NCBI GenBank assembly: GCA_016223085.1
Contig: JACRPS010000003.1
Span: forward strand, 598,045-662,044
Direction: 5' to 3'
Source of the DNA: Chloroflexota bacterium
GTDB lineage: Bacteria; Chloroflexota; Anaerolineae; Aggregatilineales; Phototrophicaceae
DNA: 64,000 bases
Shown here: positions 15,837 to 22,385 of the stretch, in pieces
Position numbering within the stretch: the stretch's first letter is position 1
How the letters are laid out: each line of letters begins with the position of its first letter
Notes under the pieces: model-generated
The model's database searches: none
The model's input: the letters and a program-made list of their open reading frames with translations, nothing else
What the model was told of the DNA's origin: nothing
Made by a program: the position numbers and the translations under genes

Positions 15837-17687
15837 ATGGCAACACAGGCTGCTCTACAGGAACGAAGCACCGCGCTGGCGCAGTTAGTGCGTGGCTGGG
15901 ATCGCCGCCTGCGGGCGCAGCAGGCCGCTGTCTGGCTGCCACGCGCAGTGCTGCCGGGGCTGGCGCTGGGCATCACGGCGGCGGTGGTATCACGGCTGCG
16001 TCCCTGGCTGCTGCCGGGACAGGTCTTACTGCTGGCAGCGGCAGGTGTAGCGCTTGGTATCGTGGTCATGCTGCTGGCCGTGTGGCTGTGGCCGCGCCCG
16101 ATGTTAACCGCCGCGCGGCGCTTCGACCGGCTGTTTGGCTTGCAGGAGCGTGTCTCCACCGCGCTGGAACTGCTGGAAGGCCGGCTGCAAAGCAGCGGCG
16201 AACTGGCGGCGCGGCAGATTGACGACGCCTGGATGCGGGCGCAAACGGTGCGCGCCGGTGACGCGCTGCCGCTGGTGTTCCGCTGGCGCGAGTGGACGGC
16301 GGTGCTGGCGCTGCTGGCCGTGTTGGTGCTGCTGGTCGTGCTGCCCAACCCGCAGACCGCAGCAATTGCCCAGAACGCAGCGCAGGAAGCGGCGCTGGCG
16401 GATGCCGCCGAAGACCTGAAGGACATCACCGAGGAAATTGCGTCGGAGGCGGCGCTGACGCCGGAACAGCGCGAGCAGATTTTGCAGGCGCTGGAAGACA
16501 GCATCACCACGCTGCAGGAGCCGGATGTCTCCCCGGAGGAAGCGTTCGCGTCACTATCCGATACCGAGGCGGCGCTGCAAAGCCAGGCCGACCAGATGCA
16601 GCAGCAGAGCGCGGAGCAGCAGGCGGCGATGGAAGCTGCCGCCGAGGCGCTGCGGCAGGCGCTGGAGCAGGCGGCGCAGGCGCAGCAGGGGCAGGAGTCC
16701 GCCATCCCAACGCTGGAGCAACTGCGCCAGCAGATGCAGCAGATGACCGAACAGCAGCGCCAGCAGGCGGCGCAGGCGTTGGAACAGGCCGCGCAGGCGC
16801 TGCAGCAGGCCGACCCGAACACCGCGCAGGCGCTCGAACAGGCGGCGCAGGCGCTGCGGCAGGGCGATACCGGCGCAGCGCAGCAGGCGCTTGACCAGGC
16901 GATGCAGGACATGCAGGCCAGCCAGCAGGCGCAGCAAAGCCAGCAGCAGGCCGCCCAAAATCTGGAGCAGGCCGCGCAGGATGTGCAGCAGGCCGCCGAT
17001 CAGGTCAGCCAGCAGACGCAACAGGGACAGCCGACCCAGCAGCAGCAGGGACAGCAGGGACAGCTTGGCCAGCCGCAGCAGGGGCAGCAGGCGCAGAGCC
17101 AGCCGGGACAGCCGGGAGACCAGGGCCAACAGGGGCAGGAAGGACAGCCGGGCCAGCCGGGACAGGAGGGACAGCCGGGACAGGCCGGCCAGCAGCCCGG
17201 CGATCAGGGGCAGCCCGGTCAGGTCGGTCAGCAGCCGGCGGACGGCGCGGGTGAGCAGGGGCAGCAGGGACAGCCAGCGAACAGCCCATCTGATAGACCA
17301 GCGGCGGGCGCGGGTGATGCTCCCGTCGGCGCGGGTTCGGACGACCTGGGCGGCCAGCCGCAGCAGCAGGCCGGACAGATTGACACCGGCAACAACCCCG
17401 ACGGCACGGGCGAAGGGCAGTTCGACCCGGTGTACGCGCCCCGGCGCATCGGCGGCCAGGGCGACGATCAGGTGGTGCTGGAGCCGGACGCGGGCAACGT
17501 GCCCTCGGTCGAAGGCGAATTCGCCGAAAACCCGACCGGCGACGCCAGTGTGCCCTACAACCAGGTGTTCAGCGACTATGCCGACGCCGCCAACCGCGCG
17601 CTGGAAAGCGACTACATTCCGTTAGGGCTGCGCGACGTGGTGCGTGACTATTTCTCGTCGCTGGAGCCACGCCAGGGGCAGCGGTAA
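15837..17687 (+). CDS. Membrane-anchored coiled-coil protein with collagen-like tract (DUF4175-like)
   Basis: A 616-aa protein. Two membrane helices near 38-85 and a third near 155-175 anchor it. Residues about 185-390 form a Gln/Ala-rich coiled coil. Residues about 400-475 are Gln/Gly/Pro-rich, including perfect Gly-X-Y triplets such as GQEGQPGQPGQEGQPGQAG. The conserved C-terminal motif YADAANRALESDYIPLGLRD then VVRDYFSSL ends the protein. DUF4175-type proteins occupy this position in Bat-type clusters of other phyla. The repeat region may form a long rod or triple helix; its role is unknown. Confidence 0.78.
   Translation: MATQAALQERSTALAQLVRGWDRRLRAQQAAVWLPRAVLPGLALGITAAVVSRLRPWLLPGQVLLLAAAGVALGIVVMLLAVWLWPRPMLTAARRFDRLFGLQERVSTALELLEGRLQSSGELAARQIDDAWMRAQTVRAGDALPLVFRWREWTAVLALLAVLVLLVVLPNPQTAAIAQNAAQEAALADAAEDLKDITEEIASEAALTPEQREQILQALEDSITTLQEPDVSPEEAFASLSDTEAALQSQADQMQQQSAEQQAAMEAAAEALRQALEQAAQAQQGQESAIPTLEQLRQQMQQMTEQQRQQAAQALEQAAQALQQADPNTAQALEQAAQALRQGDTGAAQQALDQAMQDMQASQQAQQSQQQAAQNLEQAAQDVQQAADQVSQQTQQGQPTQQQQGQQGQLGQPQQGQQAQSQPGQPGDQGQQGQEGQPGQPGQEGQPGQAGQQPGDQGQPGQVGQQPADGAGEQGQQGQPANSPSDRPAAGAGDAPVGAGSDDLGGQPQQQAGQIDTGNNPDGTGEGQFDPVYAPRRIGGQGDDQVVLEPDAGNVPSVEGEFAENPTGDASVPYNQVFSDYADAANRALESDYIPLGLRDVVRDYFSSLEPRQGQR
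17027..17275. repeat. In-gene minisatellite encoding Gly-Gln-Pro/Glu repeats
   Basis: Degenerate 9-12 nt units such as CAGCCGGGACAG repeat within the coiled-coil protein gene and encode the collagen-like tract. Such DNA is prone to length change by slippage. Confidence 0.8.
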
Positions 17688-17691
17688 ACAC

Positions 17692-18561
17692 TTAGGTGGG
17701 GACAGGCTGCGGCGTGGTGGCGACAATCCGCTGCCGGCGGTAGTGCCAGGCCAGCGTCGCCAGCGGCAGCAGCAGGAATGGGATGATCGTCCAGGTCAGC
17801 AGGGATAACGCCGCCGCGATCAGCCCCAGCGGCACCAGCAGCCAGGCGGGCGCGGTGTCCATCAGCGTCATCGTGGAGTAAAACATGCCAATTGGCATTG
17901 CCAGCAGGGCGCAGGCGCGCGCCACCGGTTTGGACTGGAACTGCCCCCAGATGAACACGGCGACCGCCGCGACCGCCAGCAGCGGCCACAAATCCGGTAC
18001 GAGGCGCACTAGGCTGAAGATACCCGGCGTGTTGCTGACGGACAGCAGCCAGTTCGAGTGAGGAACGTTGACCATCATTTCGCTCGGCCAGTTGGGACGG
18101 ATGAGGAAAGACGGTAGCCAGAGCAGTGCCGTCAGCGCCAGCCAGCGCCACAGTGTGCGCCGGTCATGGCGCAGCCAGTCGAACAGATGCCAGGTGAGCA
18201 GCACCAGCGCGGCGTGGGGTTTCATCGTCATCAGCGCGCCCAGCGCCGCCCCGCGCCAGTGGCGCCCCAGCCCACCGGCCATAAACCAGAACAGGAGATC
18301 CACCTGGCCTGAACTCAACACGTGCAGCACGGGTATATACAGCAACCACTGCCAGAAGCGCCGCCGCAGCGCGGCGATCAACATGCCCACGTTGGCGATC
18401 TGCCACAATCCCAGCGCGACCGGCAGCGGCAGCAGCGCCACGAAGGCGATGAAGTACGCGAATGGCAGCGGGTAAAAAAAATCGGCGACGGTATAGGGGC
18501 TGTGGCCGTCCAGCAGCGCCCGCCCTGCACTCCACAGTATCGAGAAGTCCCAGCCGTTCAT
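17692..18561 (-). CDS. Polytopic glycosyltransferase, GT87-like (DUF2029)
   Basis: A 289-aa membrane protein with about seven to eight hydrophobic segments. The N terminus (WDFSILWSAGRALLDGHSPY then FFYPLPFAYF) matches the first loop of GT-C family 87 polyprenyl-phosphate mannosyltransferase-like enzymes, in which an early aspartate near the membrane is catalytic. At 289 aa it is shorter than usual (about 400), so it may be a reduced form. The start at 18561 has AGGAGAAACAGG in front. It is on the opposite strand to the Bat-type cluster and ends 5 nt from the coiled-coil gene, so it looks like an insertion into that cluster. Confidence 0.65.
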   Translation of the reverse strand: MNGWDFSILWSAGRALLDGHSPYTVADFFYPLPFAYFIAFVALLPLPVALGLWQIANVGMLIAALRRRFWQWLLYIPVLHVLSSGQVDLLFWFMAGGLGRHWRGAALGALMTMKPHAALVLLTWHLFDWLRHDRRTLWRWLALTALLWLPSFLIRPNWPSEMMVNVPHSNWLLSVSNTPGIFSLVRLVPDLWPLLAVAAVAVFIWGQFQSKPVARACALLAMPIGMFYSTMTLMDTAPAWLLVPLGLIAAALSLLTWTIIPFLLLPLATLAWHYRRQRIVATTPQPVPT

Positions 18562-18710
18562 CCTGTTTCTCCTGTGGTTGTCGCCATGATACAGGGTTAT
18601 TCTAAAGTCAAGTTTTCCGTTCATCCATTGAGATTATTATTCCGGTTTGCTAACAAGGAACATGGCTCGTGTCTGATAAACCGCAAGCGCCGAATGTGAG
18701 ATAAAGACTA

Positions 18711-18763
18711 GTGTCACCTAAACTTTTCCAGAACTAAGAAACCAGCATGGACTAACCGTTATC
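18711..18763 (+). pseudogene. Out-of-frame 5' end of the DUF4160 gene
   Basis: From GTG 18711 one frame reads VSPKLFQN and then stops. From 18722 the frame of the following gene reads TFPELRNQHGLTVI directly into its first methionine. Combined they give a typical DUF4160 N terminus (SPKLF...GLTVIMF). A one-base indel near 18723-18730 separates them, so this is a recent mutation, a sequencing error or a recoding site. Confidence 0.5.
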
Positions 18764-19009
18764 ATGTTTCCAAACGATCACCTTCCAGCACACGTTCACG
18801 TATACCAGGGCGAAAAGGTGGCAAGAATTACTTTTGAAACGGTTGATTTGGATGTGATGGATAGTTACGGATTTCGGCAAAAAGAGTTGGATAATATCTG
18901 TAAGCTCTTAAAACCGTATCGTCAGCGATTGATAGAACTGTGGAATGCAATACACCCGGAAATCCCATTTGAACCAATAAGAGGTAATAGTAATGATGAA
19001 AGACCCTAA
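18764..19009 (+). CDS. DUF4160 family protein
   Basis: A small 81-aa protein of the DUF4160 family, recognised by FPNDHLPAHVHVYQGEK, the conserved NDH-P-HVHV block. Members usually sit next to a DUF2442 gene, as here, and the pair is often treated as a possible toxin-antitoxin-like unit, though function is not established. The natural N terminus of about 16-18 residues seems to be separated by a frameshift, so the product from ATG 18764 may be truncated and less active. The region is clearly AT-richer than its neighbours, which points to transfer. Confidence 0.75.
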   Translation: MFPNDHLPAHVHVYQGEKVARITFETVDLDVMDSYGFRQKELDNICKLLKPYRQRLIELWNAIHPEIPFEPIRGNSNDERP

Positions 19010-19268
19010 GCTATATCACTTCGTGCGTCCCACAGCCGTTAACATCCAGGACGGCAAACTCCGAGTGACGCTGGAAGATGAACGAACGATCTCTACTCCC
19101 CTACGCTGGTATCCCTGGCTCGAAAACGCCACGCCGGAGCAGCAAAACACGGTTGAACTGCTGCCCGACGCGATCTACTGGCCGGAGCTGGACGAAGGGC
19201 TGGAAGTGGAAGGAATGTTACGGGGTATTCGTCCTGCCCCCAATGCACACGAAAGATTAATCACCTAA
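18993..19268 (+). CDS. DUF2442 family protein
   Basis: A 91-aa DUF2442 protein, recognised by ISTPLRWYPWLENATPEQ and the DAIYWPELDEGLEVEGML block. It overlaps the DUF4160 gene by 17 nt, the common arrangement for this pair. An AAGAGG site precedes ATG ATG at 18993/18996. Its biochemical role is unknown; a regulatory or antitoxin-like role is a guess drawn from gene pairing. It lies 13 nt before moxR but does not belong to that cluster in other organisms, so it is probably passenger DNA. Confidence 0.8.
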   Translation: MMKDPKLYHFVRPTAVNIQDGKLRVTLEDERTISTPLRWYPWLENATPEQQNTVELLPDAIYWPELDEGLEVEGMLRGIRPAPNAHERLIT

Positions 19269-19281
19269 GAGGGAAAACTAT

Positions 19282-20280
19282 ATGACCGACGCACCCGTAC
19301 AGGATATTCAAATCGAAGAATTTAGCCGCATCGTCCAGGCAATTGAGGCGGAAGTAGGCCGCGTCATTGTCGGGCAGAAAGAGGTCGTGCGCGGCGTGCT
19401 GATCTGCGTGCTGGCCGGACGCCACGCGCTGCTGGAAGGTGTGCCCGGCCTCGGCAAAACCATGCTGATTCGCGCCCTAGCCGACGCGCTGGACCTCAAG
19501 TTCGCGCGCATCCAGTTCACGCCCGATCTGATGCCCGCCGACATCACCGGCACGGACATCCTCGAAGACGACGAGACCACCGGGCGCAAGGTCAAGGTGT
19601 TCCAGCCGGGACCGGTGTTCGCCAACCTGATTCTGGCGGACGAAATCAACCGCGCCACACCCAAAACCCAGTCGGCGCTGCTGGAAGCGATGCAGGAGCA
19701 GACCGTTACGGTCGCCAACCGCAGCTACCGGCTCGAACCGCCGTTCTTCGTGCTGGCGACACAGAACCCGCTGGAGATGGAAGGCACGTACCCGCTGCCG
19801 GAAGCGCAGCTTGACCGCTTTATGTTTAAGGTCAATGTCCGCTATCCATCCGTCACCGATCTGGTGAGCATCCTCGACCGCACCACCGGCGTGGATACCC
19901 CTACTGCCCATAAAGTGGCCGACGGCAGGCAGATCATCCGCATGGGCAAACTGGCGCTCAACACCCCGATTGCCAGCCACGTCAGCGAATACGTGGCAAA
20001 GCTGATCGTCGCCACCCACCCGGAAGACCCGTCCGCGCCGCCGCTGGTCAAGGATTACGTGCGCTACGGTTCCAGTCCCCGTGGGGCGCAGGCGCTTATC
20101 ATCGGCGGCAAAATTAACGCCCTGCTGGAAGGGCGTTATAACGTATCATTTGACGACATTCAGGCCGTCGCCGCGCTGGCGCTGCGCCATCGCCTGCTGC
20201 TGAACTTTGAAGGGCTGGCCGAAGGCATCAGCACCGATGACGTGGTAGCCGAGTTGTTAAAAAGCGTGGAAAAAGCCTAA
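19282..20280 (+). CDS. MoxR-family AAA+ ATPase
   Basis: A 332-aa MoxR ATPase, a chaperone-like AAA+ protein that acts with DUF58 and VWA-domain proteins in assembly or activation of envelope or metal-containing complexes. Walker A is GVPGLGKT (53-60) and Walker B ILADEINR (117-124), followed by the MoxR-typical TPKTQSALLEAMQE and the sensor segment FFVLATQNPLEMEGTYPLPEAQLDRF. ATG follows AGAGGGAAAACTAT. Its stop codon runs straight into a word-repeat hairpin. Confidence 0.95.
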   Translation: MTDAPVQDIQIEEFSRIVQAIEAEVGRVIVGQKEVVRGVLICVLAGRHALLEGVPGLGKTMLIRALADALDLKFARIQFTPDLMPADITGTDILEDDETTGRKVKVFQPGPVFANLILADEINRATPKTQSALLEAMQEQTVTVANRSYRLEPPFFVLATQNPLEMEGTYPLPEAQLDRFMFKVNVRYPSVTDLVSILDRTTGVDTPTAHKVADGRQIIRMGKLALNTPIASHVSEYVAKLIVATHPEDPSAPPLVKDYVRYGSSPRGAQALIIGGKINALLEGRYNVSFDDIQAVAALALRHRLLLNFEGLAEGISTDDVVAELLKSVEKA

Positions 20281-20282
20281 CA

Positions 20283-20344
20283 CAGAGGTTCGGAGACACA
20301 GAGCCATAAAAGGTTTAAATATGCTCTGTGTCTCCGAACCTCTG
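20283..20344. repeat. Word-repeat hairpin left of the GNAT gene
   Basis: A perfect 22-bp inverted repeat. The arms at 20283-20304 and 20323-20344 consist of CAGAG-type words, with an 18-nt AT-rich loop. The array continues to 20356 and ends in CGAGG, the ribosome site of the next gene. Confidence 0.85.
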
Positions 20345-20374
20345 AGACTCTGTGTTCACTTCTTCGAGGTTTTC

Positions 20375-20821
20375 ATGGCGAATGTGACATTGCGAGACAT
20401 CACCGCCGACAACTGGCGGACATGTGTGAAACTGAAAGTCGCGCCGGAGCAGGAACGCTTTGTCGCTTCCAATGCGTTTTCGCTGGCGCAGTCGAAGTAC
20501 GAACCGGAACTGATTCCGCAGGGTATCTACGACGGCGAGACGATGGTCGGTTTCCTGATGTACCGCCCGGCAGATTTTGGGCTGGCGAAGGTGTGGCTGA
20601 TTTACCGGCTGATGGTGGCACACGACCAGCAGGGCAAGGGCTATGGCCGCGCCGGGATGGAATGCCTGTTGGAACGCCTGCGCGCCGTTCCCGGCTACAA
20701 CGCCGTACTGATTAGCTTCGTGCCGGACAACAACGCCGCGCGGAAGCTCTATGCCAGCCTGGGCTTCGAGGATACCGGCGAAATCGAGGATGGCGAGATC
20801 GTGTACCGGCTGGGATTATGA
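20375..20821 (+). CDS. GNAT-family N-acetyltransferase (spermidine-acetyltransferase-like)
   Basis: A 148-aa acetyltransferase. VTLRDITADNWRTCVKLKV at the N terminus and the acetyl-CoA loop DQQGKGYGRAGMECL, followed by NNAARKLYASLGFEDTGE, fit the polyamine/diamine acetyltransferase branch (BltD/PaiA-like); the substrate is inferred. ATG 20375 follows CGAGGTTTTC. The gene sits between moxR and the DUF58 gene, which are otherwise standard neighbours, and it has a word-repeat hairpin on each side. It looks like a cassette inserted into the cluster. Confidence 0.85.
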   Translation: MANVTLRDITADNWRTCVKLKVAPEQERFVASNAFSLAQSKYEPELIPQGIYDGETMVGFLMYRPADFGLAKVWLIYRLMVAHDQQGKGYGRAGMECLLERLRAVPGYNAVLISFVPDNNAARKLYASLGFEDTGEIEDGEIVYRLGL

Positions 20822-20840
20822 TGAAGAAGAGAAAAAGCGT

Positions 20841-20918
20841 AACACAGAGTTACAGAGGCTCAGAGACTCGGAGATTCCTGAAATTCTCTGTGCCTCTGTA
20901 TCTCTGAGCCTCTGTGTT
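20841..20918. repeat. Word-repeat hairpin right of the GNAT gene
   Basis: The left arm (20841-20873) reads as 8-nt units NNNCAGAG repeated four times. The right arm (20886-20918) is the inverted counterpart with the same CAGAG cores but different spacer triplets. CCGAGG after the right arm serves the DUF58 start. Confidence 0.85.
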
Positions 20919-20936
20919 AAATTCCGAGGTTTTGAT

Positions 20937-21836
20937 ATGGCAGATGAGAAGCTGTTTGACGAGACGACACGGCGCAAGCTGGAACAGCTCATGCTGGTGG
21001 CGCAGCGCGTGCGCGCCGGGGCGATGAAGGGCGAGCGCCGTTCCAACAAGCGCGGCACGAGCATCGAGTTCGCCGACTACCGCAACTACGCGCGCGGCGA
21101 CGACCTGCGCCGGCTGGACTGGAACATCTACGGGCGGTTGGACCGGCCCTTTATCAAGCTGCTGGAAGATGAAGAGGATTTGGCCGTCCACCTGATTCTG
21201 GACAGCTCTGCCAGTATGGACTGGCCACAGGACGGCGAGCGCGAGCACAATAAGTTTCTCTACGCGCGGCGGCTGTTTGCCGGGCTGGCCTATATCTCGA
21301 TGGCGAGCAATGACCGCCTGGCGATGCTGGCGACCAGCGACACCACCGCCGCGCCGTTTGGCCCGATCCGGGGGCGCGGCTTCGGGCTGGCGATGCTGCA
21401 CTACGTCAGCAGCCTCAAAGCGGGCGGCGCGACCGATCTCAACGCCGGTTTACGCTCTTACGCGCTGCGCGGCGGTCGTCCCGGCCTGTGTTTTATCATC
21501 AGCGACCTGTTTTCGCCGGGCGGCTGGCAGCAGGGCGTCAACGCGTTGCTGTCCAAAGGCCACGAAGTCGGCCTGCTTCACGTACTGTCGCCGGATGAGA
21601 TTGATCCCCCCATTGGCGGTGATTTACGGCTGGTGGACGTGGAAACCGGCCAGACGCAGGAAGTGACGATTGACGGCGGGATGCGCGACCTGTACGTCAG
21701 GCGGCTGGAAGCCTGGCGCGACGGCATCCGCGCCGAGTGTGTCAAGCGCGGCGTGCACTATGTCGGCGTGGACACCGGCACCGCCTGGGAAAAGGTGATT
21801 CTGTTCCACCTGCGGCGGCTGGGGGCCGTGAAGTAA
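20937..21836 (+). CDS. DUF58 domain protein
   Basis: A 299-aa protein of the DUF58 family that pairs with MoxR ATPases. The family hallmark is at about 47-70 (DYRNYARGDDLRRLDWNIY), followed by a von Willebrand A-like fold with a metal-ion site DSSAS (89-93). It is cytoplasmic, with no membrane segment, unlike many longer DUF58 proteins. ATG 20937 has CCGAGG upstream. It is presumed to bind the MoxR ATPase and, through it, the membrane VWA proteins at 22386 and 24613. Confidence 0.93.
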   Translation: MADEKLFDETTRRKLEQLMLVAQRVRAGAMKGERRSNKRGTSIEFADYRNYARGDDLRRLDWNIYGRLDRPFIKLLEDEEDLAVHLILDSSASMDWPQDGEREHNKFLYARRLFAGLAYISMASNDRLAMLATSDTTAAPFGPIRGRGFGLAMLHYVSSLKAGGATDLNAGLRSYALRGGRPGLCFIISDLFSPGGWQQGVNALLSKGHEVGLLHVLSPDEIDPPIGGDLRLVDVETGQTQEVTIDGGMRDLYVRRLEAWRDGIRAECVKRGVHYVGVDTGTAWEKVILFHLRRLGAVK

Positions 21837-21845
21837 AAATACAGA

Positions 21846-21888
21846 AAAGACTCAACGCAAAGAACGCAAAGAGGCAAAGGCACAAAGG
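21846..21888. repeat. Left terminal word-repeat of the GxxExxY cassette
   Basis: The sequence begins AAAGACTCAACGCAAAG and continues with GCAAAG-type words. The first 17 nt are identical, in inverted orientation, to the end of the repeat at 22330-22371. Together they form imperfect terminal inverted repeats of about 43 bp. Confidence 0.8.
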
Positions 21889-21900
21889 TAATCAGAACTT

Positions 21901-21933
21901 AACGCCAAGCTGCAAAGGAGCAAAGGCGCAAAG
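21901..21933. repeat. Second word-repeat array before the GxxExxY gene
   Basis: Units CTGCAAAG, GAGCAAAG and GCGCAAAG follow AACGCCAAG and end 4 nt before the start codon. Confidence 0.75.
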
Positions 21934-21937
21934 AATA

Positions 21938-22324
21938 ATGAATGAGAATGAGATCAGCCATCAGATCATTGCTGCTGCCATTGAAGTTCATTGCACGCTG
22001 GGCGGGCCGGGATTGTTAGAAAGCGTCTACGAAGAAGCGTTAGTGTGGGAACTTGAGGAACATAACTTTATCGTCGAACGGCAGAAATGCATACCGATTG
22101 ACTATAAAGGCATTACTCTGGCAACGCCGCTGCGGATTGATGTGCTGGTGAATAATCTGGTGATTGTTGAGTGTAAGGCTGTCACGGAATATAACCCGAT
22201 TTTTGAAGCGCAGGCATTAACCTACTTACGGCTTACGGGATTAAAATTAGCATTGGTAATTAATTTCGGAGCAAAGTACGTCAAACAAGGAATCAAGCGG
22301 GTGGTCAATGGCTTATCTCTATAA
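21938..22324 (+). CDS. GxxExxY protein (PD-(D/E)XK nuclease-like)
   Basis: A 128-aa protein of the GxxExxY family, named for the motif seen here as GPGLLESVYEEAL. The family is related to PD-(D/E)XK nucleases; the matching residues are E in LLESVY, D in RIDVLV, and E and K in VIVECKAV. Function is not established in the literature known to me. It lies between DUF58 and batA in the middle of a conserved cluster, is less GC-rich than its neighbours, and is enclosed by inverted word repeats. I infer that it is part of a small mobile or repeat-associated cassette. ATG 21938 follows a repeat unit. Confidence 0.88.
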   Translation: MNENEISHQIIAAAIEVHCTLGGPGLLESVYEEALVWELEEHNFIVERQKCIPIDYKGITLATPLRIDVLVNNLVIVECKAVTEYNPIFEAQALTYLRLTGLKLALVINFGAKYVKQGIKRVVNGLSL

Positions 22325-22329
22325 CCTTT

Positions 22330-22371
22330 CCTTTGCGTCTTTGCCCCTTTGCGCCTTTGCGTTGAGTCTTT
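22330..22371. repeat. Right terminal word-repeat of the GxxExxY cassette
   Basis: Read on the minus strand it starts AAAGACTCAACGCAAAG and continues GCGCAAAG, GGGCAAAG, ACGCAAAG. It pairs with 21846-21888 and lies 15 nt before batA. Confidence 0.8.
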
Positions 22372-22385
22372 AAAGGCTTTTCGAT

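Noticed and set aside
15830-16912. A 360-codon minus-strand Ser/Cys/Ala-rich frame
   Set aside because: It is the reverse reading of GCGCAG-rich codons in the coiled-coil protein gene, without any ribosome site.
18723-18730. Programmed -1 ribosomal frameshift site in the DUF4160 gene
   Set aside because: The codons AAA CTT TTC do not form a canonical X-XXY-YYZ slippery site and no stimulatory structure is obvious.
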